A stretch of 46,432 nucleotides of DNA, taken from NCBI GenBank assembly GCA_020725665.1, contig DYEO01000060.1, positions 1 to 46,432 on the forward strand. The letters are read 5' to 3'. Below the pieces are notes generated by a model. It ran no database searches and was not told the origin of the DNA. It saw nothing but the letters and a program-made list of their open reading frames with translations. Shown piece by piece: positions 1-10,072 of this stretch; position 1 is the first letter of the stretch, and every line of letters begins with the position of its first letter. This stretch comes from Dethiobacter sp. GTDB taxonomy: Bacteria; Bacillota; Dethiobacteria; DTU022; UBA8154. Position numbers and translations under genes: made by a program.

Positions 1-50
1 ATATTTTTAGTGCTACTCAAATTAACGCCGGGTATATTAATATCGCATAT

Positions 51-89
51 GGCCTGCCACGTATATAAGAGCGTGGAATGGCATTTTTT
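51..89 (+). terminator. Candidate terminator of an upstream gene
   Basis: CCACG (57-61) can pair with CGTGG (72-76), and the outer GCC/GGC extends the stem across a small internal loop. A run of six T follows directly. No gene is visible in bases 1-160, so this probably ends a gene lying left of the window. Confidence 0.5.
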
Positions 90-160
90 AAAACTCTCAC
101 ATAAGGGTTCTGGAAGATAATGGGTTCATGCTTTTGCCGTGCATTTTGCAAGATTTTTCA

Positions 161-190
161 TTGACATTGACCCCCGTTTCCTGTTAGAAT
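161..190 (+). promoter_or_regulatory. Sigma-A promoter of carAB
   Basis: TTGACA (161-166) and TAGAAT (185-190) are separated by 18 bp. The promoter sits about 30 bp upstream of the PyrR-type leader, as expected for an attenuated pyrimidine operon. Confidence 0.75.
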
Positions 191-216
191 TAATTGATTA
201 AAAGCGGTGGCAAAAA

Positions 217-319
217 ACACCTTTAAACCGGTCCGGAGAGGCTGGAAAGGAGTTTAGAGTACACTGGCATTAAAGTGTCTATAACCTCCTGGGCTTAACC
301 GGCCCGTGGAGGTTTTTTT
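217..319 (+). promoter_or_regulatory. PyrR-binding attenuator leader of carAB
   Basis: The segment at 230-250 reads GGTCCGGAGAGGCTGGAAAG. This matches the conserved PyrR binding loop of Firmicute pyr leaders (UCC-x-GAGAGGCU followed by purines) in both sequence and position. A U-tailed terminator hairpin follows at 283-319. By analogy with Bacillus pyr operons, PyrR bound to UMP should stabilise the anti-antiterminator and let the terminator form, which would stop carAB transcription when pyrimidines are plentiful. No pyrR gene is in the window. Confidence 0.85.
283..319 (+). terminator. Attenuation terminator in the carAB leader
   Basis: AACCTCC (283-289) pairs with GGAGGTT (308-314), and the inner GGGC/GCCC extends the stem. 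Seven T follow. The hairpin lies between the PyrR site and the carA ribosome site, so it is the regulated terminator rather than the end of a gene. Confidence 0.85.
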
Positions 320-339
320 GCGAAAAGGAGGTAACAACA

Positions 340-1401
340 ATGACAGCCAGACTCATTCTGGAGGACGGCACTCTCTTCGAAGGCAAATCCTGTGGAGCCA
401 CCGGGGAAGCCTGGGGGGAGGTTGTCTTCAACACCAGTATGACCGGATACCAGGAGGTCCTCACAGACCCGTCCTATTGTGGCCAGATTGTGAGCATGAC
501 CTTTCCCCTCATCGGCAATTACGGTATTAATGAAGAAGATTTCGAATCAAGGAGCCCCTTTGTAAGGGGTTTTATAATGCGTGAATGCTGCCGTATTCCC
601 AGTAACTGGCGTTCGTGCATGACACTCCCCGAGTACCTGGAGCAAAACAACATCGTGGCCATGGAAGGTATGGATACGCGCGCCCTCACAAGGTACATTC
701 GGGAAAAGGGGACAATGCGGGGTTTGATTACTACCAGGGAAACACCGTATGCAGAGCTGCTGGAACGTGTGCGCAAAACACCTACAATCTCGGAGCAGGA
801 CCTTATCTCCAGCGTAACCACTCCCGAACCTTACACCTGGGAGAATAAGGGGCCCCACGTCGTCATCATCGATTTGGGGTTGAAACTCTCCATCGGTCGC
901 TCCCTGCATAATATGGGCTGTCGCGTCACCGTTATCCCCGTTTCTCTGACTGCAACGGAAATTCTTGCCTTGAAGCCCGATGCCATCGTCCTCTCCAACG
1001 GCCCGGGAAACCCTGAGAGGGCAACGGGTACGATTAAAATGCTGACAGAGCTGCTTGGGCATCTGCCCGTGCTCGGGATCTGTCTGGGGCACCAGCTTCT
1101 CGCCCTGGCGCTTGGGGCCAAAACCTATAAGCTTAAATTTGGCCACCGTGGGGCCAACCACCCCGTCAAGGACCTTTTGCGCAACAGGGTTTATATCACC
1201 TCCCAGAACCACGGCTTTGCCGTAGACGAGTCCTCCCTGCCTCCGGAATTAAAGATGACCCATCGGAACGTAAACGATGGCACGGTGGAAGGTTTTCGGA
1301 ATGAGAAGTTAAAGCTGATCTCCATCCAGTACCACCCGGAAGCATTCCCTGGCCCTATGGATTCCCGCTACCTTTTCGATGAATTTCTCGCTTACATCTA
1401 G
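340..1401 (+). CDS. carA: Carbamoyl-phosphate synthase small (glutaminase) subunit
   Basis: CarA hydrolyses glutamine and channels ammonia to CarB for carbamoyl phosphate, the first step of pyrimidine and arginine synthesis in the cytoplasm. The 353-residue length is normal for Firmicutes. The N-terminal CPSase small domain carries GYQEVLTDPSY. The C-terminal class I amidotransferase domain shows the nucleophile elbow GICLGHQ (catalytic Cys) and HPEA (His and Glu of the triad). The ATG is preceded by AAGGAGG with good spacing. carB starts 33 bp downstream, so the two form one operon behind the PyrR leader. The control points to the pyrimidine-specific role, though carbamoyl phosphate could also feed arginine synthesis. 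Confidence 0.97.
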   Translation: MTARLILEDGTLFEGKSCGATGEAWGEVVFNTSMTGYQEVLTDPSYCGQIVSMTFPLIGNYGINEEDFESRSPFVRGFIMRECCRIPSNWRSCMTLPEYLEQNNIVAMEGMDTRALTRYIREKGTMRGLITTRETPYAELLERVRKTPTISEQDLISSVTTPEPYTWENKGPHVVIIDLGLKLSIGRSLHNMGCRVTVIPVSLTATEILALKPDAIVLSNGPGNPERATGTIKMLTELLGHLPVLGICLGHQLLALALGAKTYKLKFGHRGANHPVKDLLRNRVYITSQNHGFAVDESSLPPELKMTHRNVNDGTVEGFRNEKLKLISIQYHPEAFPGPMDSRYLFDEFLAYI

Positions 1402-1434
1402 AGCAAGCATACATCCTGAAAGGAGGCATAATTT

Positions 1435-4400
1435 ATGCCCGTAAAAAAAGGGATTAAAAAAGTGATGGTCATCGGGTCGGGTCCAATCGTAATCGGGCAG
1501 GCTGCCGAATTTGATTACGCCGGTTCCCAGGCCTGCCGCGCCCTCAAGGAGGAGGGGATGGAGGTTGTCCTTGTCAACAGCAACCCGGCCACGATCATGA
1601 CTGATGCCAATATGGCCGACCATGTCTACCTGGAACCGCTGACGCCGGAGTTTGTGACGCGCATCCTGGAACGGGAAAAACCGGATGGGATCCTGCCCGG
1701 TCTTGGCGGCCAGGTAGGACTGAACATCGTGAAGGAAATCGCCCAGCAGGGCACCCTGGAGCGCTTGGGCGTGGCACTGCTAGGCACACCCCTGGAAGCC
1801 ATTGAAAAGGCGGAGGACCGGGAAAAGTTCAAACAGATGCTGGAAGATATTCAGGAGCCCGTGCCTCCGAGCGGGATCTGCTCCGATGTGGAAGATGCCC
1901 TGAAGATGGCGGAAAGTATTGGTTACCCTGTAATCGTGCGGCCCGCTTATACCCTCGGAGGTTCGGGCGGCGGGATCGCCCGGGATCCCCAGCAACTGCG
2001 GGAAGTGGTAACCCGCGGCCTCAAGTACAGCATTATTCACCAGGTGCTTATCGAGAAATGTGTTTCCGGCTGGAAAGAGATTGAGTTCGAGGTCATGCGT
2101 GACTCCGCCGATAACTGCATCACTATCTGCAGCATGGAAAATATTGATCCGATGGGCGTGCATACGGGGGACAGCATCGTGGTAGCTCCCGCCCTTACCC
2201 TTACGGACCGGGAATACCAGATGCTGCGCAGTGCATCGTTAAAGATTATCCGCGCCCTCGGGATCGAGGGAGGCTGCAATATCCAGTTTGCCATGGATAC
2301 GCAGAGTTTTGACTACTACGTGATCGAAGTCAACCCCCGCGTCAGCCGCTCCAGCGCCCTTGCCTCCAAAGCCACCGGTTACCCCATTGCCAAAGTGACC
2401 AGCAAGATTGGCATCGGGCTGCACCTGGATGAAATTAGAAATGCAGTTACAGGAAAAACATGGGCCAGTTTTGAACCGGCGATCGATTACTGCGTGATCA
2501 AATTTCCCCGCTGGCCTTTCGACAAATTTGCCAAGGCCGACCGCACCCTGGGTACCCAGATGAAAGCTACCGGAGAGGTCATGTCCCTGGGCCGTTCCTT
2601 CGAAGAAGCCCTGCTCAAAGCCGTACGCTCCCTGGAGATCGGCAGCATTCACCTCGAGCTGCCGGAGTTGAAGAATTTTTCCTCCGCAAAGCTGAGAGGG
2701 GAACTGGCCAATCCCACCGACATCCGCCTCTTTGCCGTAGCCGAAGCCCTGCGCCGCGGTTTTTCGCTGGAAGAGCTATACGACCTTACCCGTATCGACT
2801 ACTTCTTCCTGCACAAAATAGAGCATATTATCGCACTGGAGCAGGAGTTGCAAAGCGTTGCTGCAGCAGAACCTGACCGGGAACTGCTCCAGCGTGCCAA
2901 GTATTATGGTTTTGCAGATCAAACCATCGCACAACTCACCGGCAGGCAAGAAGGGGAAATCCGTGAGCTGCGCCGCAGTTACGGCATTAAGCCCGTTTAC
3001 AAGATGGTTGATACCTGCGCCGCCGAATTTGCAGCAGAAACTCCTTATTACTACTCCACCTACGAGGCGGAAAACGAGGCCGCTCCCACGGGAGATAAAA
3101 AAATTACCGTGCTCGGTTCAGGCCCCATCCGGATCGGCCAGGGCATCGAATTCGACTACTGTTCGGTACACGCTTCCTGGGCCCTGCGGGAGGAGGGTGC
3201 TCAATCCATCATTATCAACAATAACCCGGAGACGGTGAGCACCGATTTTGACACCTCCGACCGCCTCTACTTCGAGCCTCTTATCCCCGAGGATGTACTC
3301 AACATCCTGGAACTGGAACAACCTATGGGTGTTGTGGTACAGTTCGGCGGCCAGACCGCCATCAACCTGGCCGAACCCCTGGATAAGGCCGGGATCCCCA
3401 TCCTCGGCACGGCCGTGGTGGATATCGATGCTGCCGAAGACCGCCAGCGTTTTGACGAACTGATGGAAAAACTGGGGATCCCCCGCCCGCCCGGCGGGAC
3501 CGCCTTCTCCGTGGAGCAGGCGGAGAAAATTGCCGAGCGTATCGGCTATCCCGCATTGGTACGCCCCTCCTATGTCCTCGGGGGAAGGGCCATGGAGATT
3601 GTATACAACATCAAGGACCTGCGGGAATACATGGCCTCGGCCGTAAAGGTTTCTCCCCGTCATCCAGTCCTTGTCGACAAGTACCTGAAAGGTATCGAGC
3701 TCGAGGTGGATGGTATCGCCGACGGCCGGGAATGTCTCATTCCCGGCATCATGGAACACATTGAAAAAGCAGGTATCCATTCCGGAGACAGCCTTGCCGT
3801 CTACCCCCCGGTAAATCTGCCCCCGGCGGTGCAGGAGAAGATAGTCAAGTACACCACGACCCTGGCTCAGGCCCTCAATGTCAGGGGCACGTTCAACATC
3901 CAGTATGTCTATCACGAGAACGAGCTTTACGTCCTGGAGGTGAACCCCCGTTCCAGCCGTACCGTTCCTTTCCTGAGCAAGGTTACGAACATTCCCATGA
4001 TTAACCTGGCCACAAGAATAACCCTGGGCAAAACCCTTAAGGAAATGGGTTATGAGGGAGGCCTGGTTCCGGCTACTCCCTACGTCAGTGTAAAGGCCCC
4101 CGTCTTCTCCTTCGCCAAGCTTTTCGAGCTGGAAACATCCCTGGGACCGGAGATGAAATCCACCGGGGAAGTTATGGGCATCAACAACAACCTGTCCCAT
4201 GCTCTCTACAAGGCCCTCCTCGCCTCCGGCTTTAACCTGCCTCCCAGCGGCACCATCCTCGTTACCGTTGCGGACAAGGACAAGGAGGAAATCCTTCCCC
4301 TCATGCAAAAATTGGCCCGCCTGGGTTACCACATCCTGGCCACCCGGGGCACAGCCTTATTCCTGGGAGAAAAGGGACTGCAGGTGGAAATGGTAAACAA

Positions 4401-4662
4401 GATCCGGGAGGGTTCGCCCCATGTGGTGGACACCATTCTCTCTGGAAAAGTGGACCTTGTGATTAACACCCTTACCCGGGGCAAACTGCCCAAGTCAGAC
4501 GGTTTCCGCATCCGCCGGGCCGCGGTCGAACACAATGTTCCCTGCCTCACCTCCCTGGATACGGCCCTTGCCGCCGGAGAGATGCTGGAGAAACTTCAAC
4601 GGGGTGAAGATTCGGACGTCCTCTCCCTGCAGGAGTACCTGAAGCAATGGCTTGAGGTCTAA
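1435..4662 (+). CDS. carB: Carbamoyl-phosphate synthase large subunit
   Basis: CarB makes carbamoyl phosphate from bicarbonate, ammonia from CarA and two ATP. The 1075-residue length is that of the full family. Two homologous ATP-grasp halves are visible. Each starts with a glycine-rich loop ([15 protein letters not shown] near residue 14 and [15 protein letters not shown] near residue 562) and each ends its nucleotide site with EVNPR (near residues 299 and 840). The C-terminal roughly 140 residues form the MGS-like allosteric domain (ATRGTALFL), the site where UMP inhibits or ornithine activates in known enzymes. The start follows AAAGGAGG. No frame disruption is seen. A strong bidirectional terminator lies about 75 bp after the stop. 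Confidence 0.97.
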   Translation: MPVKKGIKKVMVIGSGPIVIGQAAEFDYAGSQACRALKEEGMEVVLVNSNPATIMTDANMADHVYLEPLTPEFVTRILEREKPDGILPGLGGQVGLNIVKEIAQQGTLERLGVALLGTPLEAIEKAEDREKFKQMLEDIQEPVPPSGICSDVEDALKMAESIGYPVIVRPAYTLGGSGGGIARDPQQLREVVTRGLKYSIIHQVLIEKCVSGWKEIEFEVMRDSADNCITICSMENIDPMGVHTGDSIVVAPALTLTDREYQMLRSASLKIIRALGIEGGCNIQFAMDTQSFDYYVIEVNPRVSRSSALASKATGYPIAKVTSKIGIGLHLDEIRNAVTGKTWASFEPAIDYCVIKFPRWPFDKFAKADRTLGTQMKATGEVMSLGRSFEEALLKAVRSLEIGSIHLELPELKNFSSAKLRGELANPTDIRLFAVAEALRRGFSLEELYDLTRIDYFFLHKIEHIIALEQELQSVAAAEPDRELLQRAKYYGFADQTIAQLTGRQEGEIRELRRSYGIKPVYKMVDTCAAEFAAETPYYYSTYEAENEAAPTGDKKITVLGSGPIRIGQGIEFDYCSVHASWALREEGAQSIIINNNPETVSTDFDTSDRLYFEPLIPEDVLNILELEQPMGVVVQFGGQTAINLAEPLDKAGIPILGTAVVDIDAAEDRQRFDELMEKLGIPRPPGGTAFSVEQAEKIAERIGYPALVRPSYVLGGRAMEIVYNIKDLREYMASAVKVSPRHPVLVDKYLKGIELEVDGIADGRECLIPGIMEHIEKAGIHSGDSLAVYPPVNLPPAVQEKIVKYTTTLAQALNVRGTFNIQYVYHENELYVLEVNPRSSRTVPFLSKVTNIPMINLATRITLGKTLKEMGYEGGLVPATPYVSVKAPVFSFAKLFELETSLGPEMKSTGEVMGINNNLSHALYKALLASGFNLPPSGTILVTVADKDKEEILPLMQKLARLGYHILATRGTALFLGEKGLQVEMVNKIREGSPHVVDTILSGKVDLVINTLTRGKLPKSDGFRIRRAAVEHNVPCLTSLDTALAAGEMLEKLQRGEDSDVLSLQEYLKQWLEV

Positions 4663-4734
4663 TTGCCTACGAAGTGAGGTATTAACAAAACAAGCGCACC
4701 GCGGCAGCAAAAAGAAGTATGAACACGCATAAAA

Positions 4735-4770
4735 AATAGAGGCTGGAGCATAAATTTCTCCAGCCTCTTT
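4735..4770. terminator. Bidirectional terminator between carB and the aconitase gene
   Basis: A perfect 10-bp stem GAGGCTGGAG/CTCCAGCCTC (4739-4748 and 4758-4767) is flanked by an A run on the left and TTT on the right. It can end both carB (plus) and the convergent aconitase gene (minus). Confidence 0.85.
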
Positions 4771-4784
4771 GCTAAACGTTACCG

Positions 4785-6761
4785 TTACCCTTGTTTTGCC
4801 GTATTATTTTTGCTGATATAGGCCAGGCTTCCACCGGCCTTGATACGCATAATCTCTGAAGGGGTCATGTTATGCTGAACCGGTATCTCAATCCCCTTTG
4901 TCAGGTTTATAATCATCAGGTCATTGCTGTCAAGGGCGGCTGAATCGAGCTGCAGTTCATCGCCAGGGTCAACCCTGTCATAGTCTTCTTCGTTCTTGAA
5001 GGTAAGGGGGATGATACCGAAATTAATCAGGTTCGCCAGATGAATCCTGGCAAAGGATTTTGCGATTACAGCCTTGACACCGAGATAGGAGGGACATAAT
5101 GCCGCATGCTCCCGCGAGCTGCCCTGGCCGTAGTTGTCCCCGGCGATGACAAAACCGCCGTTTCTCGCTTTTGCCCTCTTATAAAATTCAGGATCAGCCG
5201 GCTCGAATACATGTTTAGCATACTCGGGAACGTTGGATCGCAGCGCAAGGTAGATGCCGGCAGGCATAATAATATCAGTGGAGATGTTATCTTCCAGCTT
5301 AATTAAAACAGAACCTTTCACTTTTTCAGGAAGCTCACCGCGCAGCTCAATGGGCTTGATATTGGGTCCGCGGATCAACTCCACCTCTTTAGCCTCTTCC
5401 TGATCCGGCGGCTCAATAACCAGCGCTGTCTGCAGCCTGAGCTTCTGCGGCAGCGGTATCTCGCGCAGTTCTCCCATGTAGCGGGGGTCGGTAATAACAC
5501 CGGTGAGGGCGCAGCTTACAGCTGTCTCGACGCTTGACAGATAGACCAGCGCATCCGCAGTGCCGGAGCGCCCTCTGAAGTTACGGTTGAAGGTTCTGAC
5601 ACTGACAGCACCACTTCTTGGGGCCTGGCCCTGTCCAATACAGGGACCGCATGTGCACTCCAGGATACGGGCACCCGCGGCAATAAGATCGGCCAGGTAG
5701 CCATGCTCCGCCAGATCGTAATACACCGACATTGATCCCGGGGAAATAGTTAACGAGACGTCCGGCTTGACCCGCTTCCCTTTCAACATGTATGCTGCGG
5801 TCATCAGGTCTTTGAAGGATGAGTTCGTGCAGGAGCCGATACAGACCTGATCTACCTTTGTGCCTGCCACATCGCTGACCGGCGCCACATCACCTGGGCT
5901 GTGGGGTTTTGCAATAAGGGGAACCAGCCTGCTTAGATTTATCTCAATGACTTCATCATACTCTGTATCGTCATCTGCCTCAAGGCGTACCCATTGTTCC
6001 TCCCGGTCAACACATCGCAGAAAATCCAGCGTTACTTCATCGGAGGGGAAAACCGAGGTGGTAGCACCGGTTTCGGCGCCCATATTGGTGATTGTTGCTC
6101 TTTCAGGAACGGTCAGGGTCTTTACACCGGGGCCGAAGTACTCCAGCGCTTTGCCCACGCCACCCTTGACCCCGAGTATTTGCAGCACGGCAAGGATAAC
6201 ATCCTTTGCCGCAACCATGGGCTTTAGTCTGCCGGTCAGTTTTACCCCGATAATTTTCGGTGTTTTTAAAGAGAAAGGCTCGCCCCCGATTGCCAGTGCC
6301 ACATCCAGGCCGCCGGCGCCAATACCCAAACATCCGATACCGCCTGCTGTGGGTGTATGGCTGTCCGAGCCAAGCAGTGTCTTTCCCGGACGCGCATAAC
6401 ATTCCAGGTGAACCTGGTGGCAGATACCGTTGCCCGCTTTGGAGAGAATTAAACCGTACTTCGCTGCCGCACTTTGTAAATAAACATGGTCATCCGCATT
6501 CTTATGGTCCATCTTCAAAGTGTTGTGGTCAATGTAGCTGACCGACAGTTCGGTCTTGGCACGGCTTATTCCCAGCACTTCCGCTTCCAGGTATGCAACC
6601 GTACCCGTGGCATCCTGTGTTAACGTCTGGTCGATGCTGATTTCGATTTCATTCCCCGGTTTCAAAACGCCTTTTACCAGATGCTGTGCAAGAATCTTAC
6701 CTATCACTGTTTTCATCAGCTTCGGGTCGGCATCCCTGAGTATCTTTTTTTTGTCGTCCAT
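4785..6761 (-). CDS. Aconitate hydratase
   Basis: Aconitase interconverts citrate and isocitrate through cis-aconitate with a [4Fe-4S] cluster. The protein is about 658 residues, the compact form found in many anaerobes. It joins a LeuC-like part (GSDSHTPTAGGIG, SCTNSS, CTCGPCIG with the three cluster cysteines) to a LeuD-like swivel part (GDNYGQGSSREHAA). A TTG 21 bp upstream (6782) is in frame but has no ribosome site. The ATG at 6761 is preceded by AAAGGCAGG, so I chose it. The gene has its own promoter at 6824-6853. Next to a PucR-type regulator and an MFS carrier, it may serve uptake and use of a tricarboxylate as well as glutamate synthesis; that role is inference. Confidence 0.93.
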   Translation of the reverse strand: MDDKKKILRDADPKLMKTVIGKILAQHLVKGVLKPGNEIEISIDQTLTQDATGTVAYLEAEVLGISRAKTELSVSYIDHNTLKMDHKNADDHVYLQSAAAKYGLILSKAGNGICHQVHLECYARPGKTLLGSDSHTPTAGGIGCLGIGAGGLDVALAIGGEPFSLKTPKIIGVKLTGRLKPMVAAKDVILAVLQILGVKGGVGKALEYFGPGVKTLTVPERATITNMGAETGATTSVFPSDEVTLDFLRCVDREEQWVRLEADDDTEYDEVIEINLSRLVPLIAKPHSPGDVAPVSDVAGTKVDQVCIGSCTNSSFKDLMTAAYMLKGKRVKPDVSLTISPGSMSVYYDLAEHGYLADLIAAGARILECTCGPCIGQGQAPRSGAVSVRTFNRNFRGRSGTADALVYLSSVETAVSCALTGVITDPRYMGELREIPLPQKLRLQTALVIEPPDQEEAKEVELIRGPNIKPIELRGELPEKVKGSVLIKLEDNISTDIIMPAGIYLALRSNVPEYAKHVFEPADPEFYKRAKARNGGFVIAGDNYGQGSSREHAALCPSYLGVKAVIAKSFARIHLANLINFGIIPLTFKNEEDYDRVDPGDELQLDSAALDSNDLMIINLTKGIEIPVQHNMTPSEIMRIKAGGSLAYISKNNTAKQG

Positions 6762-6823
6762 TTTGTTCCTGCCTTTATCCAAGATTAGTTAACAAGCCGT
6801 ATGTTACGCTTTTTACTTCTTTT

Positions 6824-6853
6824 TTTATAGCAACTTTCTGTTACGGATGTCAA
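6824..6853 (-). promoter_or_regulatory. Sigma-A promoter of the aconitase gene
   Basis: On the minus strand TTGACA (6853-6848) and TATAAA (6829-6824) are 18 bp apart. GTAACA is repeated on both sides of the -35 box, and GTAACAT recurs nearer the gene. These could be regulator half-sites, for instance for the neighbouring PucR-type protein, but that is a guess. Confidence 0.7.
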
Positions 6854-6887
6854 CTGTTACATTTTTAATTAAAGGCAATAACGGCAA

Positions 6888-6910
6888 GGCGCCGGGTTTA
6901 GCCCGGCGCC
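6888..6910 (-). terminator. GC-rich hairpin at the end of the PucR-type gene
   Basis: GGCGCCGGG (6888-6896) and CCCGGCGCC (6902-6910) form a perfect 9-bp stem that spans the stop codon of the regulator gene. No U run follows on the minus strand, so it may act as a weak terminator or as an mRNA 3'-end stabiliser. Confidence 0.45.
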
Positions 6911-8532
6911 AATTCATTTAAATTCCTGATCTCCAGGATTTTTAAAGCCAGTTGGAAATTTAAGCGAACTTCCGGGTTACTCAAGTCGGTATTGGCAAGA
7001 TCCTGTATTTTTTGCAGGCGGTACTTGAGCGTGTTCAGATGGACATTGAGATGATCCGCCGTCTTTTGGTAGTTACAGCTACAGGCCAGGTATGTTTTCA
7101 GAGTGGATATGAGAATATCGTTATTCTTTTCCTGATCATATTTCAACAGCAGCCCCAGGGTTTGATCACTAAATTTTTGCAACTCCTCCATGTTCCTGAC
7201 ATTAAAGAGAATATTGTAGGCCCCAAGCGAATCATAACTGGTGACCTGGTCTTTTCTGCCGAATTCATTGGCGATTAATACCGCCCGCCTTGCTTCCTGA
7301 TAGGACACTTTAATATCATCGATATTGCTGCCGGCCCTGCCAATCCCGATAGAAACGGTTATATCCGGCTCCAACTGCCTGACCCGCTCTTTGACATACT
7401 CCGCTGTTTCCCTGACCAGGGAACGTCCCTGTTGGCAAAGGGGTAGAACAGCAACAATAGCTTCACTTTTTGTTCCCAGGATACTGGAGGGAATTTTTTC
7501 TTCCAGGCACTTATGTACCACCTCGAATACGCGTCTCTTTAACAGAGACAGCCCATGCTCATTCCCTTTATATTTTTGCTGATTAAGATTATTGTCAATT
7601 TCGATGAACATGACCTGATGCGGTTCTGTTAAATTATAACCCAGGTACGAGGCTCTCTGCATGATATCCGTGGGGGAAGTATAATTGCCGCAGATTAAGT
7701 CATCAAGAAAATCGCCCCTGATCCACTTATCCACGTCATCATCAATTCTCCCCTGCATCATTTTCAAAGTGAATACGGTAACAGCATACTCAATGGCCAG
7801 GGACTCCATCTCCCCTAGTTTATGCTGTACGTCCTCCAGAATGGATACGTATCCGAGCACGCTGTCTCCCATGGTCATGGGTGCGATGAGCCTGCAGCGC
7901 CTGAGGCCGTTTTTGGGGTACGGAGGTAAAATCTTTTCCAGCGCAACCTCCATATCGCTGTCGAGAGAGGAAAGATAACGGCTGAAACGATTAAGGGCGT
8001 CCATTTCCTTTTCCAGGCGGCTGGAAGAACGCGCCAGATCTTTGTTTTCCCAGCAAAAAGAGATGTTCTGGGAAATAAGATCAAGCAGCATTGTGTGATC
8101 CTGCCCGTAATTGCGACGGGCCAGGGAGGCCATGCCAAGCAGGGCTGTGTATTCCGGTAATGCGCTTATGGGGTGAACCAAAATAGATGCGAACGGCCCC
8201 TTGTTAAGCATGGAGTGTAATAGTTTGTTCAGCCTCTTGTTCCATTGGGGAGAAGGGCCGGAAAAAAGGTGGCAGATTGTTTTATTCACACCCCATCTCA
8301 TTTTCCGCCATGCTGTTTCATCTATCAGAGAAAAATAGGCTGTTACTTCATATTTGGTATGGTCGAGTATAAAGAGGAAAGAGAGGTCATTACCCAAAAA
8401 CTTCCGCAGGAGGACGATGTTTTCCACAAACTGTTCCTCTTTGGAACTTTTCCCGCCAGGCGAAGTATGATAAAGAAAATTTTCCGTGCCCTCTTTTTGT
8501 GTACAGATACTGTCTGCCTTTTTAAAAGCCAT
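6898..8532 (-). CDS. PucR/CdaR-family transcriptional regulator
   Basis: This 544-residue regulator ends in the PucR-type helix-turn-helix (roughly residues 465-525, with NYQKTADHLNVHLNTLKYRL). That C-terminal HTH is the hallmark of the PucR/CdaR/SdaR family, which controls purine, sugar-diacid and other catabolic genes. A GGDEF-like CdaR domain precedes it (SIGIGRAGSNIDDIKVSYQE), and the N-terminal 250 residues look like a GAF-type sensory region with no clear ligand motif. The ATG is preceded by AGAGGG. It sits 102 bp after the MFS gene and diverges from nothing, so it is probably cotranscribed with the carrier. The aconitase gene beyond it has its own promoter and is the obvious candidate target. 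The effector is unknown. Confidence 0.85.
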   Translation of the reverse strand: MAFKKADSICTQKEGTENFLYHTSPGGKSSKEEQFVENIVLLRKFLGNDLSFLFILDHTKYEVTAYFSLIDETAWRKMRWGVNKTICHLFSGPSPQWNKRLNKLLHSMLNKGPFASILVHPISALPEYTALLGMASLARRNYGQDHTMLLDLISQNISFCWENKDLARSSSRLEKEMDALNRFSRYLSSLDSDMEVALEKILPPYPKNGLRRCRLIAPMTMGDSVLGYVSILEDVQHKLGEMESLAIEYAVTVFTLKMMQGRIDDDVDKWIRGDFLDDLICGNYTSPTDIMQRASYLGYNLTEPHQVMFIEIDNNLNQQKYKGNEHGLSLLKRRVFEVVHKCLEEKIPSSILGTKSEAIVAVLPLCQQGRSLVRETAEYVKERVRQLEPDITVSIGIGRAGSNIDDIKVSYQEARRAVLIANEFGRKDQVTSYDSLGAYNILFNVRNMEELQKFSDQTLGLLLKYDQEKNNDILISTLKTYLACSCNYQKTADHLNVHLNTLKYRLQKIQDLANTDLSNPEVRLNFQLALKILEIRNLNELAPG

Positions 8533-8634
8533 ATATTACCCTCTTTTCTCCAGTGAACAAACTTTATGCAGCCAAAATAGCCACACCATAGAGGAAGAGA
8601 CCGTTGGCGGCTAATGCGGGATTAGATGATCATT

Positions 8635-9909
8635 TTAAATGTTTACACAAACAACTTGCGCATCCCGGATACGGGAAACAGTTAAAGCACTTCCCCATAT
8701 TAATATAATCGCTAAAATAAAAATAAAATAATATGACCCTGTCAAGTCGTACGAAAGGCCGGCAAAAAATGAACCTGCTGCCGCCCCCAAATGATGGCTT
8801 ACGGCAATAAAACTAAAAATAGTGCCTATGGCATCAGCTTTGAACAAATGTACACACAAAGAGCTGGTGGGTGCAATAGAAGCCATCTCTGTGGCACCAT
8901 AGACAGCGGCAAATATTAATAACGAAAGGGGCGTCTTTGCTGTCAATAAAAGAATAAACGTAAAGCCGCGTATGGTGTATATAGATGCCAGTAGTTTGCT
9001 GCGGTTAAAGCGGTCCGACATATATCCCGTCCCAATTGTGCCTGCAATGTTAAATGCGGCAACGACACTGAAAACAAGGGCAATAACGGGAAGGGAAAAC
9101 CCTTTTCCCTCGGCAAATGGTATAAAATGGGACCCGATCAGGCCAACGTCTGTAAAACCACAAAAAAAATAGGGGATGGTTAATTGCCAGAAGTCCCGCT
9201 CTTTAAAAACAGATACGGGTTTTAACCCCTTAAAGTTTTCGGCAACCGGCTGGACGGGCCTTTGCTGTTCTGCAGTTTTTTTCTCCCCGTATGGGTGCAA
9301 ACCAATTTCTTCAGGCCTGGAGCGGATAAAAAGATAACAAAGGGGAGCGAGCAAAAAGGTCATGGCCAAGCCCATAACAACCATGGCCAGGCGCCAATCA
9401 TAATTTGCGATTAAATAGAACGTGACCGGTACAATAATGAGATGGCCAACAGCCATTCCCGAAGTAACGAAGCCAAGCACTAGGCCCCTCTTTTCCACAA
9501 ACCAGTGAGCTACCACAGAAGTTGCGGCTACACTGGAAGTGCCGGCAAACCCGATCGATGCTATTACTCCTAAAAAAACGATCATTTGCCAGAATTGCGC
9601 AGCCACAGAAGAAAGCAGCAATGTAATTCCAATCAATAATACACTGCATGAGAGGACATAACGGGAGCCGTACCGATCAAGCAGTTTTCCGATAACGGGT
9701 TGAAAGACGGCAAAGGAAACCCAACCCAGGGTGGAGATCAGGGCGACAACCGTTCTGCCGATGATAAAATCCTCTTCCCAGGTTGTAAAATATGCTCCAA
9801 ATGAAATGCGAATACCAAACGTACTCAGAGCAAAAAACGTCAGGGTGGCAATAATCCATCCATAAAAAAACGGAAAATGCTTTCTGCCGGCTGAAATATT
9901 TCTCGCCAC
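8635..9909 (-). CDS. MFS transporter, monocarboxylate/OFA-like
   Basis: A 424-residue membrane protein with about 12 hydrophobic segments and the MFS loop 2-3 signature (GKLLDRYGSR near residue 75). The overall pattern, with an N-terminal FFYGW and a charged central loop after TM6 (RSRPEEIGLHPYG), is that of the monocarboxylate/oxalate-formate (OFA/MCT) branch. The only good in-frame start is a GTG right behind AAGGAAG, which is unusually tight spacing; an upstream in-frame stop excludes a much longer protein. With the PucR-type regulator and aconitase downstream, an organic acid is the likely substrate, but the sequence does not identify it. Confidence 0.85.
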   Translation of the reverse strand: MARNISAGRKHFPFFYGWIIATLTFFALSTFGIRISFGAYFTTWEEDFIIGRTVVALISTLGWVSFAVFQPVIGKLLDRYGSRYVLSCSVLLIGITLLLSSVAAQFWQMIVFLGVIASIGFAGTSSVAATSVVAHWFVEKRGLVLGFVTSGMAVGHLIIVPVTFYLIANYDWRLAMVVMGLAMTFLLAPLCYLFIRSRPEEIGLHPYGEKKTAEQQRPVQPVAENFKGLKPVSVFKERDFWQLTIPYFFCGFTDVGLIGSHFIPFAEGKGFSLPVIALVFSVVAAFNIAGTIGTGYMSDRFNRSKLLASIYTIRGFTFILLLTAKTPLSLLIFAAVYGATEMASIAPTSSLCVHLFKADAIGTIFSFIAVSHHLGAAAGSFFAGLSYDLTGSYYFIFILAIILIWGSALTVSRIRDAQVVCVNI

Positions 9910-10072
9910 CTTCCTTAAAATAATGTCTTTTTCTGTTTTTTAGCCTGACCTGCGCTGCTGCTGCCCTCCAGACCAGTATGGCAAATACGAGAAGGGGTAG
10001 GACAATGGGCAGGGAACCGATGGTCACGATAAAAAAGCCGGCAAGGCCTGCCAGGAAACGGTCAACGGAAAC
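9677..10072 (-). other. Open frame with one membrane segment and no start codon
   Basis: A minus-strand frame is open from beyond 10072 down to a stop at 9677. It encodes a hydrophobic helix (FIVTIGSLPIVLPLLVFAIL) followed by a basic stretch, then runs into the MFS gene in another frame, where it is surely meaningless. A strong AAGGAGGGGAG ribosome-like site lies at about 10073-10086, but no ATG, GTG or TTG stands in this frame at the right distance; the first in-frame GTG is at 10027 inside the helix. It may be a decayed small membrane-protein gene. Confidence 0.2.

Noticed and set aside
3118..4332. 404-codon open frame on the minus strand
   Set aside because: It lies opposite carB, has no ribosome site or recognisable motif, and arises from the codon bias of carB.
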